Position numbers and translations under genes: made by a program. Of a DNA stretch of 9,335 nucleotides, positions 1-6,320 are shown in pieces. Under the pieces are notes generated by a model. That model searched no databases. It saw only the letters and a program-made list of their open reading frames with translations, and was not told the DNA's origin. The number at the start of each line of letters is the position of its first letter. Position 1 is the first letter of the stretch. The DNA comes from an uncultured Dyadobacter sp. GTDB lineage: Bacteria > Bacteroidota > Bacteroidia > Cytophagales > Spirosomataceae. The stretch covers positions 1 through 9,335 of the forward strand of contig CAMLNK010000090.1 of the NCBI GenBank assembly GCA_946481035.1. The letters run 5' to 3'.

Positions 1-1
1 T

Positions 2-886
2 ATTCTCGACATCCGCGCCGAGTTCGGCGATTACGTGATCGACCATTTTACAGGCGAATACCTCGAAGGCCGCACGCCTAACCCGTGTGTGCTTTGCAAT
101 ACCCACATCAAATGGGACGCATTACTCCGCCGCGCCGACAGGCTCGATTGTGAGTTTATTGCTACCGGGCATTATGCCAATATGCAATTCAATAATGGAC
201 GCCATTATGTTTCCAAAGGCATCGATGCCTGGAAAGACCAAAGCTACGTGCTGTGGGGCGTGTCGCAGGAAAGCCTGGCCCGTACGAAGCTGCCATTGGG
301 TTATTTGCATAAAACCGAAATCAGAGAAATGGCCCGGGAAAGAGGTTTTATTGATTTGGTGAACAAGTCGGAGAGCTACGAAATCTGCTTCGTGCCCGAT
401 AACGACTACCGCGGCTTCCTGAAACGCCGTATTCCGGGCCTGGAAGCGGAAGTAGCAGGCGGGAACTTCATCTACGCCGACGGCACTGTCGTCGGGAAAC
501 ATGAAGGTTACCCGTTCTACACCGTTGGCCAGCGCAAAGGGCTTGGCATTGCATTAGGTCGCCCGGTTTTCGTGACCGAAATCCGGAAAGATACCAATGA
601 AGTGGTGCTCGGCGATATGCCCGATCTTTTCCGCGACGGTATGAATGTGAGCAAATTGAATCTTCAAAAATACGAGTCCATCGAAAAGCCGCTGGAAACC
701 GTTACCAAAGTGCGCTACAAACACGACGGTACCCCGGCAATCATCGAACAAACCGGCCCGGATCAAATCGTAGCCCGCTTCCACGACGGCGTCAACGGCA
801 TCGCGCCAGGGCAAGCCGCTGTTTTTTATGAAGGCGATGATGTTGTGGGTGGAGGCTGGATTATGAAGAGTTTCCGGCAGGAGTGA
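2..886 (+). CDS. mnmA: tRNA-specific 2-thiouridylase MnmA (5' end missing)
   Basis: This enzyme adenylates U34 in the anticodon of Lys, Glu and Gln tRNAs and transfers sulfur to make 2-thiouridine in the cytoplasm. The frame is open from base 2, giving 294 visible residues. The family is usually about 360-370 long, so roughly the first 70-75 residues, with the ATP-pyrophosphatase SGGxDS loop, lie outside the window. Visible landmarks are TPNPCVLCN with the nucleophile cysteine (codon 95-97), ATGHYA, KDQSYVLW, the second catalytic cysteine in YEICFV (codon 386-388), and GQRKGLGI, followed by the C-terminal beta-barrel domain ending near GQAAVFY. Both catalytic cysteines are present, so the visible part looks intact. 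The GTG at 35 is an internal valine codon, not a start. The gene converges on rlmB. The identification is very secure. Confidence 0.97.
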   Translation: MLDIRAEFGDYVIDHFTGEYLEGRTPNPCVLCNTHIKWDALLRRADRLDCEFIATGHYANMQFNNGRHYVSKGIDAWKDQSYVLWGVSQESLARTKLPLGYLHKTEIREMARERGFIDLVNKSESYEICFVPDNDYRGFLKRRIPGLEAEVAGGNFIYADGTVVGKHEGYPFYTVGQRKGLGIALGRPVFVTEIRKDTNEVVLGDMPDLFRDGMNVSKLNLQKYESIEKPLETVTKVRYKHDGTPAIIEQTGPDQIVARFHDGVNGIAPGQAAVFYEGDDVVGGGWIMKSFRQE

Positions 887-909
887 GATGGAATTCGCGA
901 GGCATAAAA

Positions 910-967
910 GAAAAACACCTGACGTGCTTAGAGGAGTTGCAATCCAATGCCGGTTCAGGTGTTTTTC
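910..967. terminator. Bidirectional terminator between mnmA and rlmB
   Basis: A 13-bp perfect inverted repeat pairs GAAAAACACCTGA (910-922) with TCAGGTGTTTTTC (955-967), with a 32-nt loop. The right arm ends in five T on the plus strand. The left arm gives five T on the minus strand. The structure can therefore end both the mnmA transcript and the opposing rlmB transcript. The loop is longer than in most intrinsic terminators. Confidence 0.75.
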
Positions 968-995
968 AAAATTTACGGAATGTATCCGAATATTG

Positions 996-1766
996 CTACT
1001 TTATCCTCTGCCGCACAGCCTCATACAACACCACCGAACTCGCAACTGATACATTCAGCGACTCCACTTGCCCGGCGAGCGGGATTCTCGCGCCGCTGTC
1101 GGCAAGGTCGATGAATTCTTTGGAAATACCGTCTTCCTCAGAACCCATAATGATTACCGTAGGAATGGTGAAATCGATGTCGTAGAGCGATTTGTCGGTT
1201 TTTTCGGTACATGCGATGATCTGCAAGCCGCTGTTTCTGAGGTAGGTGAGCGTTTCGTAAAGATTTGGTTCCCGGCAAATGGGCAGGAAGTTCAATGCGC
1301 CGGATGAGGTTTTCATCGCGTCGGCATTGATCTGCGCGCCGCCTTTGGTAGGGACGATGATCGCTTGCACACCTGCGCATTCGGCCGTACGCGCGATGGC
1401 ACCGAAGTTGCGGACGTCGGTAACGCGGTCGAGCAGGAGCAGGAGCGGGGTTTTGCCATCTTCGTACACCTGCGTAAGCACATTATGCAAAGGCATGTAT
1501 TGGATGGGCGATACAAATGCGATGACGCCCTGGTGATTTTTGCGGGTTACCCGATTCAGTTTTTCGACCGGCACACGCTGATAGGGAACGCCTAATTCTT
1601 TGGCGAGCTTTTCAATTTCTGCGAGACCAAACTCGCGCTGAATGAATAACCGTTCGATTTCTTTCCCCGAACGAAGGGTTTCAAGTACCGACTGTGTACC
1701 AAAAACCATGTCGGCCTGGGACTGTCTGGGGGCGGGTTTTCTTACCGTATACTTCCGTTTCTCCAT
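996..1766 (-). CDS. rlmB: 23S rRNA (guanosine-2'-O-)-methyltransferase RlmB, SpoU/TrmH family
   Basis: RlmB uses S-adenosylmethionine to 2'-O-methylate a guanosine in the peptidyl-transferase loop of 23S rRNA (G2251 in E. coli). From ATG 1766 the protein has 256 residues. A short basic N-terminus leads into the L30e-like substrate domain (FGTQSVLETL...IERLFIQ). The SPOUT knot domain follows with all three SpoU motifs: motif 1 around RNFGAIARTAECAG, motif 2 IIMGSEEDGIS, and motif 3 IPLAGQVESLNVSVA. A TTG at 1787 could extend it by seven residues, but ATG is preferred. The start lies inside the end of the upstream lipoprotein gene (25-bp overlap, different frame), and no clear Shine-Dalgarno is seen, so translational coupling is likely. 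A close TrmH-family paralogue with another rRNA target is possible but less likely. Confidence 0.93.
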   Translation of the reverse strand: MEKRKYTVRKPAPRQSQADMVFGTQSVLETLRSGKEIERLFIQREFGLAEIEKLAKELGVPYQRVPVEKLNRVTRKNHQGVIAFVSPIQYMPLHNVLTQVYEDGKTPLLLLLDRVTDVRNFGAIARTAECAGVQAIIVPTKGGAQINADAMKTSSGALNFLPICREPNLYETLTYLRNSGLQIIACTEKTDKSLYDIDFTIPTVIIMGSEEDGISKEFIDLADSGARIPLAGQVESLNVSVASSVVLYEAVRQRIK

Positions 1767-3034
1767 GCTTCTACTACTGGATACCAAATCGGCTGGTATT
1801 CGGCATAGCGAACCAGTTCATAATGATCATCCACAAATTGATTGTTTCTTCTGTTAAATGTAAAATTGACGTTTTGCGCGTTGCCTCTGTGATCGTAGGT
1901 CCACACTTCGCGGTCTTTGCTGCGCTGAACTTTGTCCGGCGGGCCCAATACGATGTAAATCATTCCTTTATCGGTTTTCCAGCCTTCTTTGTAGGTAGTG
2001 AAAAGCTGGTTGGCTTCTTCGACCCGTCCATAGAACGAGCGTATCGATTGCTGAGCGAGCGGTGCATTACCGTTCATGAGCGTAAGCCAGTACTTATCCA
2101 ATGCTTTTTTATAGTCTTCCGCTTTCTTGATTTCGTTGATCTCATTGTTGGTGCTCATGTAAAGCAGCGGGCCTAGCAGTAATTGCGGGCGGGTAACTTT
2201 CGGAAAGCGCTCATTTACGACGAGTATACCAAGCCCCTCGGACTGGGTAGTGTCTGCAAAAACGTTGTAAAGACCCTCTTTCGTGAATTGCAGCGGCTGG
2301 TTCGCGCTGATCATAAACGTGCTGTCTACTTCCAGTGACTTGTTCCCGCCCTTCGGCGCGATGTTCATCGGCGATCCCGCCGGCTCGAAATCGTGATTAT
2401 AGTAGTAAACGTGCAGCTGATCGGCGCTTTCGCCTGCCTTTTTGATCGTAAACTGCTCGGTTGAACTTACATAATGTCTTTGCAACGGTTGAGTCGCATT
2501 GCCTGTGTAGACGCCGTACATCTGATTCACGGCCAGTTTCTTGAACCGGATCGTGAGGTCGTTCAATACCTTTTTGAGCGTACCTGTCTGGCTGATTTCG
2601 CTGAGCAGTACGCCGTAGTCGCGGTTGGGGCTTTTCAGTTCATATGAAATGACGATCTTATCACCCATGCGGGACACATTCGTCGAGTCAAGCTTTACAT
2701 TGCCGTAGCCGAGGCGTTCGCGTGTTCCGTAATCGGAGTAGATCACGTAGTTGAGATTATAAAGCCTCACAAAATCCGCCACGCTGATCGGATTTTTGCC
2801 TTTGAAGGCATCCACGTACAGGAAAACCGACGTTTGCGTCGTGTCTTTTAACAAATATTTGCTTTGGATAGCCACCAGAGAAAGCTCTTCATTCACCGGC
2901 GCCGATGCCTGCTGTTGCTCCATGGGCCGAACCTGCGCCTCCGGGATTTGCTTCATAGGCTTATTCGACGATGCGCACCCGGCCATCGCCAAAACAGACA
3001 TTATATAGATACAAAAGCGAAAATTTGTTCTCAT
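1742..3034 (-). CDS. GWxTD-domain lipoprotein, function unknown
   Basis: From ATG 3034 the protein has 430 residues; a TTG at 3058 would only add residues ahead of the signal peptide. It opens with a short basic and hydrophobic signal peptide and a lipobox-like LAMAGC with the lipidated cysteine at residue 20, so it should be a membrane-anchored lipoprotein. A beta-rich middle part follows, then a C-terminal domain at about 275-410 with the signature GWKTD (351-355), IYIVLGPPD and EVWTY. This is the GWxTD domain described in Bacteroidetes and related phyla, whose biochemical role is not established. Its 3' end overlaps rlmB by 25 bp, so the two are probably co-transcribed. A 72-bp gap separates it from the reductase gene upstream. 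Domain assignment is firm; no function can be given. Confidence 0.88.
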   Translation of the reverse strand: MRTNFRFCIYIMSVLAMAGCASSNKPMKQIPEAQVRPMEQQQASAPVNEELSLVAIQSKYLLKDTTQTSVFLYVDAFKGKNPISVADFVRLYNLNYVIYSDYGTRERLGYGNVKLDSTNVSRMGDKIVISYELKSPNRDYGVLLSEISQTGTLKKVLNDLTIRFKKLAVNQMYGVYTGNATQPLQRHYVSSTEQFTIKKAGESADQLHVYYYNHDFEPAGSPMNIAPKGGNKSLEVDSTFMISANQPLQFTKEGLYNVFADTTQSEGLGILVVNERFPKVTRPQLLLGPLLYMSTNNEINEIKKAEDYKKALDKYWLTLMNGNAPLAQQSIRSFYGRVEEANQLFTTYKEGWKTDKGMIYIVLGPPDKVQRSKDREVWTYDHRGNAQNVNFTFNRRNNQFVDDHYELVRYAEYQPIWYPVVEAWRNGSIR

Positions 3035-3071
3035 GTACGTGTATTCTTCGTTTGTCAAATAACGAACGAAA

Positions 3072-3085
3072 GGGTAAAATTACCC
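3072..3085. repeat. Short palindrome in the reductase-lipoprotein gap
   Basis: GGGTAAAATTACCC is a 14-bp near-perfect dyad (six pairs, two-base centre) within the 72-bp gap. On the minus strand it is followed by CTTTCG rather than a long U-tract. It could act as a weak attenuator between the two genes or as an operator half-site pair. Confidence 0.35.
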
Positions 3086-3106
3086 AATAAAACGGTAATA
3101 AAATTT

Positions 3107-3997
3107 TTATTCCGGACTCTTGCTGCCGCGGGTTGCCGATTTGATCTGATCCTCGATAGCATCCCATTGACTGTCAGTTACTTCTTTGAGAAAATTGAAT
3201 TGCCCGCCGCCCAATACTTCTCCACCGTCGAGGGTGATTACTTCGCCCGTCATGTAGGCCGAAAAGTCTGAAATCAGATAGGCGGCCAGATTGGCCAGTT
3301 CCTGGTGGTCGCCCGTGCGCGCGAGGGGAATGCGGTTCTCGAATGCGAATTTGGTCGCCAGTTCCTCCGGAAAGAGGCGGTCCCAGGCGCCTTTCGTGGG
3401 AAACGGGCCGGGCGCGATCGCATTGAGGCGGATACCGTGCCGCGCCCACTCGAATGCGAGCGACTTCGTCATGGTCAACACGCCCGATTTGGCCATGGCC
3501 GACGGTACCACCCAGCCCGAGCCGGTGGTGGCATAGGTAGTTACGATATTGATTACAGTGCCTTTGATATGGTTCTCGATCCAGTATTTGCCCAAAGCGA
3601 GTGTGAAATAATAGGTGCCGCGCAGTACAATGTCGACGACGGTATCCACCGCTTTATACGAAAGCCGCTCGGTGGGGCTGATGAAATTGCCGGCGGAGTT
3701 ATTTACGAGTCCATCGACGCGTCCGAATGCATCAACGGCTTTCGCGATCACATTTTCGATTTGCTCGGTCTTCCGCACATCGCATTCAACATAAATGATT
3801 TTGCCGCCGGTAGCTTGTCGGAGTTCGGCTGCGGCTTTTTTCAGCACATCTGCTTTCCTGCTGCAAATGACCACATTGGCGCCGAGGCGTAGAAAATAAG
3901 TAGCCATCGATTTTCCGAGACCGGTACCGCCGCCGGTAACGATGATCGTTCGGTTTTCAAGCGCGCCGTCGCGGAGCATGCCTTCGTCGTAAGTCAT
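3107..3997 (-). CDS. SDR-family reductase, 2,4-dienoyl-CoA reductase (DECR) type
   Basis: This 296-residue Rossmann enzyme resembles the mitochondrial/peroxisomal 2,4-dienoyl-CoA reductases, which use NADPH to reduce conjugated dienoyl-CoAs so that unsaturated fatty acids can enter beta-oxidation. The nucleotide loop is TGGGTGLG (21-28). CSRK (45-48) places basic residues after strand 2, consistent with NADPH. CDV (72-74) and the NNSAGNF stretch (99-105) follow. The usual SDR YxxxK is absent. Instead TTYATTGSG supplies Tyr155, and PSAMAKSG supplies Ser166 and Lys170, with the same spacing as the DECR catalytic Tyr, Ser and Lys as I recall it. NAIAPGPFPTKGAW also fits DECR. The ATG at 3997 gives a short N-terminal lead; Met7 is an alternative start. 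No beta-oxidation partner lies alongside. Family is sure; substrate is inferred. Confidence 0.88.
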   Translation of the reverse strand: MTYDEGMLRDGALENRTIIVTGGGTGLGKSMATYFLRLGANVVICSRKADVLKKAAAELRQATGGKIIYVECDVRKTEQIENVIAKAVDAFGRVDGLVNNSAGNFISPTERLSYKAVDTVVDIVLRGTYYFTLALGKYWIENHIKGTVINIVTTYATTGSGWVVPSAMAKSGVLTMTKSLAFEWARHGIRLNAIAPGPFPTKGAWDRLFPEELATKFAFENRIPLARTGDHQELANLAAYLISDFSAYMTGEVITLDGGEVLGGGQFNFLKEVTDSQWDAIEDQIKSATRGSKSPE

Positions 3998-4049
3998 GTT
4001 GAATGTATTTTTAGATTGGGATGAAAAGCAAATTTTTCTTTAAAAACAT

Positions 4050-4058
4050 TATATTTTG
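4050..4058 (+). promoter_or_regulatory. Possible -7 element for the AlkD-like gene
   Basis: TATATTTTG lies 24 bp before the ATG at 4082 and differs from the Bacteroidetes -7 consensus TAnnTTTG by one extra base. No convincing -33 TTTG is seen. The 84-bp gap must also hold the promoter of the divergent reductase, for which only a weak AAAATTTG (4036-4029, minus) is visible. Confidence 0.35.
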
Positions 4059-4081
4059 AATGAAAAACAAATCATCCGGAA

Positions 4082-4792
4082 ATGGATCAGGTAAGAGATA
4101 TCATGAACGAACTGGCCATGCTGGGCACTGAACAAACCCGTAAGACACTCAGAAACCATGGCGCGGTAGAACCGATTTACGGCGTGAAGATCGGGGATAT
4201 GAAACCGATTCTTAAAAGGCATAAAAACGACCATCAGCTGGCGCTCGAATTGTTCAAAACAGGCAATTCGGATGCGATGTACCTGGCCGGGCTGATGTCG
4301 AAACCCGCATTGATGACGCCGGAAGTGCTCGACGAGTGGATTGAGGGCGCTTCGTGGCATATGATCAGCCAGTATACTGTGGCCTGGAATGCCGCCGAAA
4401 GCCCATATAAATTTGAAATGGCCCGAAAATGGATCGAATCGGACGACGAACTGACAGCCGATGCAGGATGGGCTACCTGGGGGTGCATTCTGGCATTAAC
4501 ACCGGACGATCAGCTCGACAAACAGGAGATTGACCAGTTGCTCGATCGGGTAGAGCGTGAAGTGCATTCGGCACAAAACCAGGTCAGGTATGTGATGAAT
4601 GGCTTTGTGATCGCGGTAGGGGCCTATTATCCTCCGCTTGCCGGGAAGGCGATGGAAGTAGCCAAAAGGATCGGGAAAGTGAAGGTCAATATGGGTAATA
4701 CCGAATGTAAAGTACCTTACGCCCCCGATTACATTCAAAAAGTGTGGGATAAGGGCCTTTTAGGAAAAAAGCGCAAAGAAGTAAGGTGCTGA
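4082..4792 (+). CDS. AlkD-like HEAT-repeat protein (DNA alkylation repair superfamily)
   Basis: This 236-residue, all-helical protein has the fold signature of the AlkC/AlkD superfamily, whose members bind damaged or branched DNA through a superhelix of HEAT-like repeats. Recognisable segments are PIYGVKIGDMKPILK (31-45), MYLAGLM (66-72), WHMISQYTVAWNAAESP (92-108), WIESDDELTADAGWATW (117-133), RYVMNGFVIAVG (169-180) and a conserved-looking tail MGNTECKVPYAPDYI (204-218). In characterised AlkD glycosylases a Trp is followed four residues later by the catalytic Asp. Here Trp92 is followed by Ser96, so 3-methyladenine/7-methylguanine excision may be lost, as in the AlkF/AlkG-type members. The start is the first ATG, with a weak GGAA before it. 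The stop codon directly abuts the pyrB stop. The superfamily call is sure; a repair role is not. Confidence 0.82.
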   Translation: MDQVRDIMNELAMLGTEQTRKTLRNHGAVEPIYGVKIGDMKPILKRHKNDHQLALELFKTGNSDAMYLAGLMSKPALMTPEVLDEWIEGASWHMISQYTVAWNAAESPYKFEMARKWIESDDELTADAGWATWGCILALTPDDQLDKQEIDQLLDRVEREVHSAQNQVRYVMNGFVIAVGAYYPPLAGKAMEVAKRIGKVKVNMGNTECKVPYAPDYIQKVWDKGLLGKKRKEVRC

Positions 4793-5713
4793 TTATTGTT
4801 GCGCAAGCAGGTAAAGCACGGCCATCCTCACGGCCACCCCGTTTTCGACCTGGTTCAAAATGATGGAATGCTGCGAATCAGCCGCATCGGACGAAAGTTC
4901 CACGCCGCGGTTGATAGGGCCGGGGTGCATGAGTACGATTTCCTTGTCCAGCTCGTCGAGCATGGCTTTGTTGATACCATAATACAACGAATATTCACGG
5001 AGCGATGGGAAATACTTGATCTGCTGCCGTTCCAGTTGTATACGCAGCACGTTGGCGACGTCGCACCATTGCAAAGCCTCTTTTACATTGTGCCCGATTT
5101 TTACACCCAGCTCTCCCAAGTGTTTGGGAATCAGTGTAGACGGGCCGCATACCATTACCTCGGCGCCGAGTTTTTGCAGACAGAATATATTGGACAACGC
5201 CACGCGTGAATGCGTAATGTCGCCGATGATCGCGATTTTTTTGCCGGCCAGGTCGCCGAGTTTCTCACGCATCGAAAATGCGTCGAGCAATGCCTGGGTC
5301 GGGTGTTCGTGCGTGCCGTCGCCTGCGTTCACGACGTTCGCGGGGATGCGCGTGGACAGGTAATGCGGCGCGCCCGGGCTACTGTGGCGCATCACGATCA
5401 TATCCACTTTCATGGCGAGGATATTGTTCACCGTGTCCAGCAATGTTTCTCCTTTTTTTACCGAACTGCCGGAAGCCGAAAAATTCACCACATCGGCAGA
5501 AAGTCGCTTTTCCGCCAGCTCAAAAGATAGCCTGGTGCGGGTGGAATTCTCGAAAAATACGTTGGCAATGGTAATGTCGCGAAGGGAAGGGACTTTCTTG
5601 ATGGGACGGTTAATGACTTCTTTGAACTGAGTCGCTGTATCTAAGATAGTTTGAATGTCGTTCTCGTTCAGGTTTTTGATTCCAAGTAAGTGCCGGACCG
5701 AAAGTTGTGTCAT
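4793..5713 (-). CDS. pyrB: Aspartate carbamoyltransferase catalytic chain
   Basis: PyrB condenses carbamoyl phosphate and L-aspartate to N-carbamoyl-aspartate, the committed step of pyrimidine synthesis, in the cytoplasm. The 306-residue protein is full length. The carbamoyl-phosphate loop STRTR is at 57-61, the mobile loop SGSSVKKGET at 81-90 with the active-site lysine, HPTQALLD at 137-144, and the aspartate-side HPGPINRGVE at 263-272. No regulatory chain pyrI or other pyr gene is adjacent, so here it is a single-gene unit. ATG 5713 follows a plausible -7 element after only about 20 bp of leader, which leaves no room for a PyrR-type attenuator. The gene ends directly against the AlkD-like gene with no terminator visible. 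Confidence 0.97.
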   Translation of the reverse strand: MTQLSVRHLLGIKNLNENDIQTILDTATQFKEVINRPIKKVPSLRDITIANVFFENSTRTRLSFELAEKRLSADVVNFSASGSSVKKGETLLDTVNNILAMKVDMIVMRHSSPGAPHYLSTRIPANVVNAGDGTHEHPTQALLDAFSMREKLGDLAGKKIAIIGDITHSRVALSNIFCLQKLGAEVMVCGPSTLIPKHLGELGVKIGHNVKEALQWCDVANVLRIQLERQQIKYFPSLREYSLYYGINKAMLDELDKEIVLMHPGPINRGVELSSDAADSQHSIILNQVENGVAVRMAVLYLLAQQ

Positions 5714-5736
5714 TGTTTGTATTCAAGAAAGTTTGG

Positions 5737-5744
5737 CAAAGATA
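5737..5744 (-). promoter_or_regulatory. -7 element of pyrB
   Basis: Read on the minus strand this is TATCTTTG, an exact match to the Bacteroidetes consensus TAnnTTTG, 23 bp upstream of the pyrB ATG. A TTTCG lies about 18 bp further upstream (5767-5763), where the -33 TTTG is expected. Transcription would start near 5730. Confidence 0.6.
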
Positions 5745-5780
5745 ATAAGGAAGCGGTCAATGCGAAAATCCGAAGGGAAT

Positions 5781-5810
5781 TTTCAGGGAAATCATACCTC
5801 ATTATATTTG
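5781..5810 (+). promoter_or_regulatory. Promoter of the Gre-like gene
   Basis: TATATTTG (5803-5810) matches TAnnTTTG exactly. TTTC (5781-5784) sits 18 bp upstream at the -33 position. Transcription would start near 5817, at the edge of a small hairpin CGGCA/TGCCG (5819-5823 with 5829-5833). An AGGAGG (5836-5841) follows but lies 17 nt before the ATG, farther than is normal for a ribosome-binding site. Confidence 0.6.
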
Positions 5811-5858
5811 CAGCTTTTCGGCAACAGCTGCCGGCAGGAGGTAAATACTTTTTGAGAA

Positions 5859-6320
5859 ATGGATAAAGCAACGGTGATCGCTCATGTGAAGTCACTCCTC
5901 GATGAGCGCATGAAAGTAGCGTGGGATGCGATGGAAGCCGCACAGGAGTCGGCGAACGATCAGGGGAAAAGCTCGATGGGCGATAAATATGAAACGTCCC
6001 GCTCGATGGGCCAGCTCGACCGCAATATGCACGCGCGCCAGTATGAGCTGGCGCGGCAGGAGCGGCTGATCCTCGAAAAGATTGGTGAAGGCGATGCTCC
6101 GTCGCGCAGCGCGGCTGCACGCAGCTCGGTAGGCTCACTGCTGGAAACCACGGCGGGCTGGTTCTTCATCGCCGTGAGCCTGGGGGCTATAAAAATAGAA
6201 AATGAGACCGTCATAGCAGTCTCATCTTCGTCGCCCGTGGGAGCTTCGCTGTTAGGCAAAGAGCCCGGGACTTTTTTTGAATTTATGAAAAAACAACACC
6301 GGATCGTGGCGCTGTATTAA
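5859..6320 (+). CDS. GreA/GreB-like transcription factor homologue (often mislabelled in Bacteroidetes)
   Basis: This is a 153-residue protein. The N-terminal part (1-75) is helical and charged, like a coiled-coil hairpin, and carries MGDKYETSR at 40-48. Asp42 and Glu45 have the GDxxE spacing of the acidic tip of GreA (GDLKENAEY), which coordinates magnesium in the RNA polymerase active site. The C-terminal part reads VSLGAIKIENETVIAVS, then SPVGASLLGKEPGTFFEF (125-142). This parallels the GreA C-domain signature SPIARGLIGKEEDD. I therefore infer a protein that enters the RNA polymerase secondary channel and acts on paused or backtracked complexes. As I recall, close relatives are commonly annotated 3-oxoacyl-ACP synthase, but no thiolase fold or active-site motif fits in this length. 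It shares its TTAA stop with yebC on the other strand. Confidence 0.7.
   Translation: MDKATVIAHVKSLLDERMKVAWDAMEAAQESANDQGKSSMGDKYETSRSMGQLDRNMHARQYELARQERLILEKIGEGDAPSRSAAARSSVGSLLETTAGWFFIAVSLGAIKIENETVIAVSSSSPVGASLLGKEPGTFFEFMKKQHRIVALY

Noticed and set aside
1694..2176. Plus-strand 160-codon frame opposite the lipoprotein gene
   Set aside because: Antisense shadow of the GWxTD domain; no start signal or motif.
3305..3892. Plus-strand 195-codon frame opposite the reductase gene
   Set aside because: It is antisense to a clearly coding SDR gene and its translation matches no family.
5710..6138. Minus-strand 142-codon frame across the pyrB/Gre-like gap
   Set aside because: It lies opposite the Gre-like gene, has a Ser/Pro/Arg-rich low-complexity translation and no family resemblance; a shadow frame.
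5859..6320. Annotation of this gene as 3-oxoacyl-ACP synthase
   Set aside because: 153 residues are too few for a ketosynthase and no Cys-His-His or thiolase motif is present, while GreA-like motifs are.
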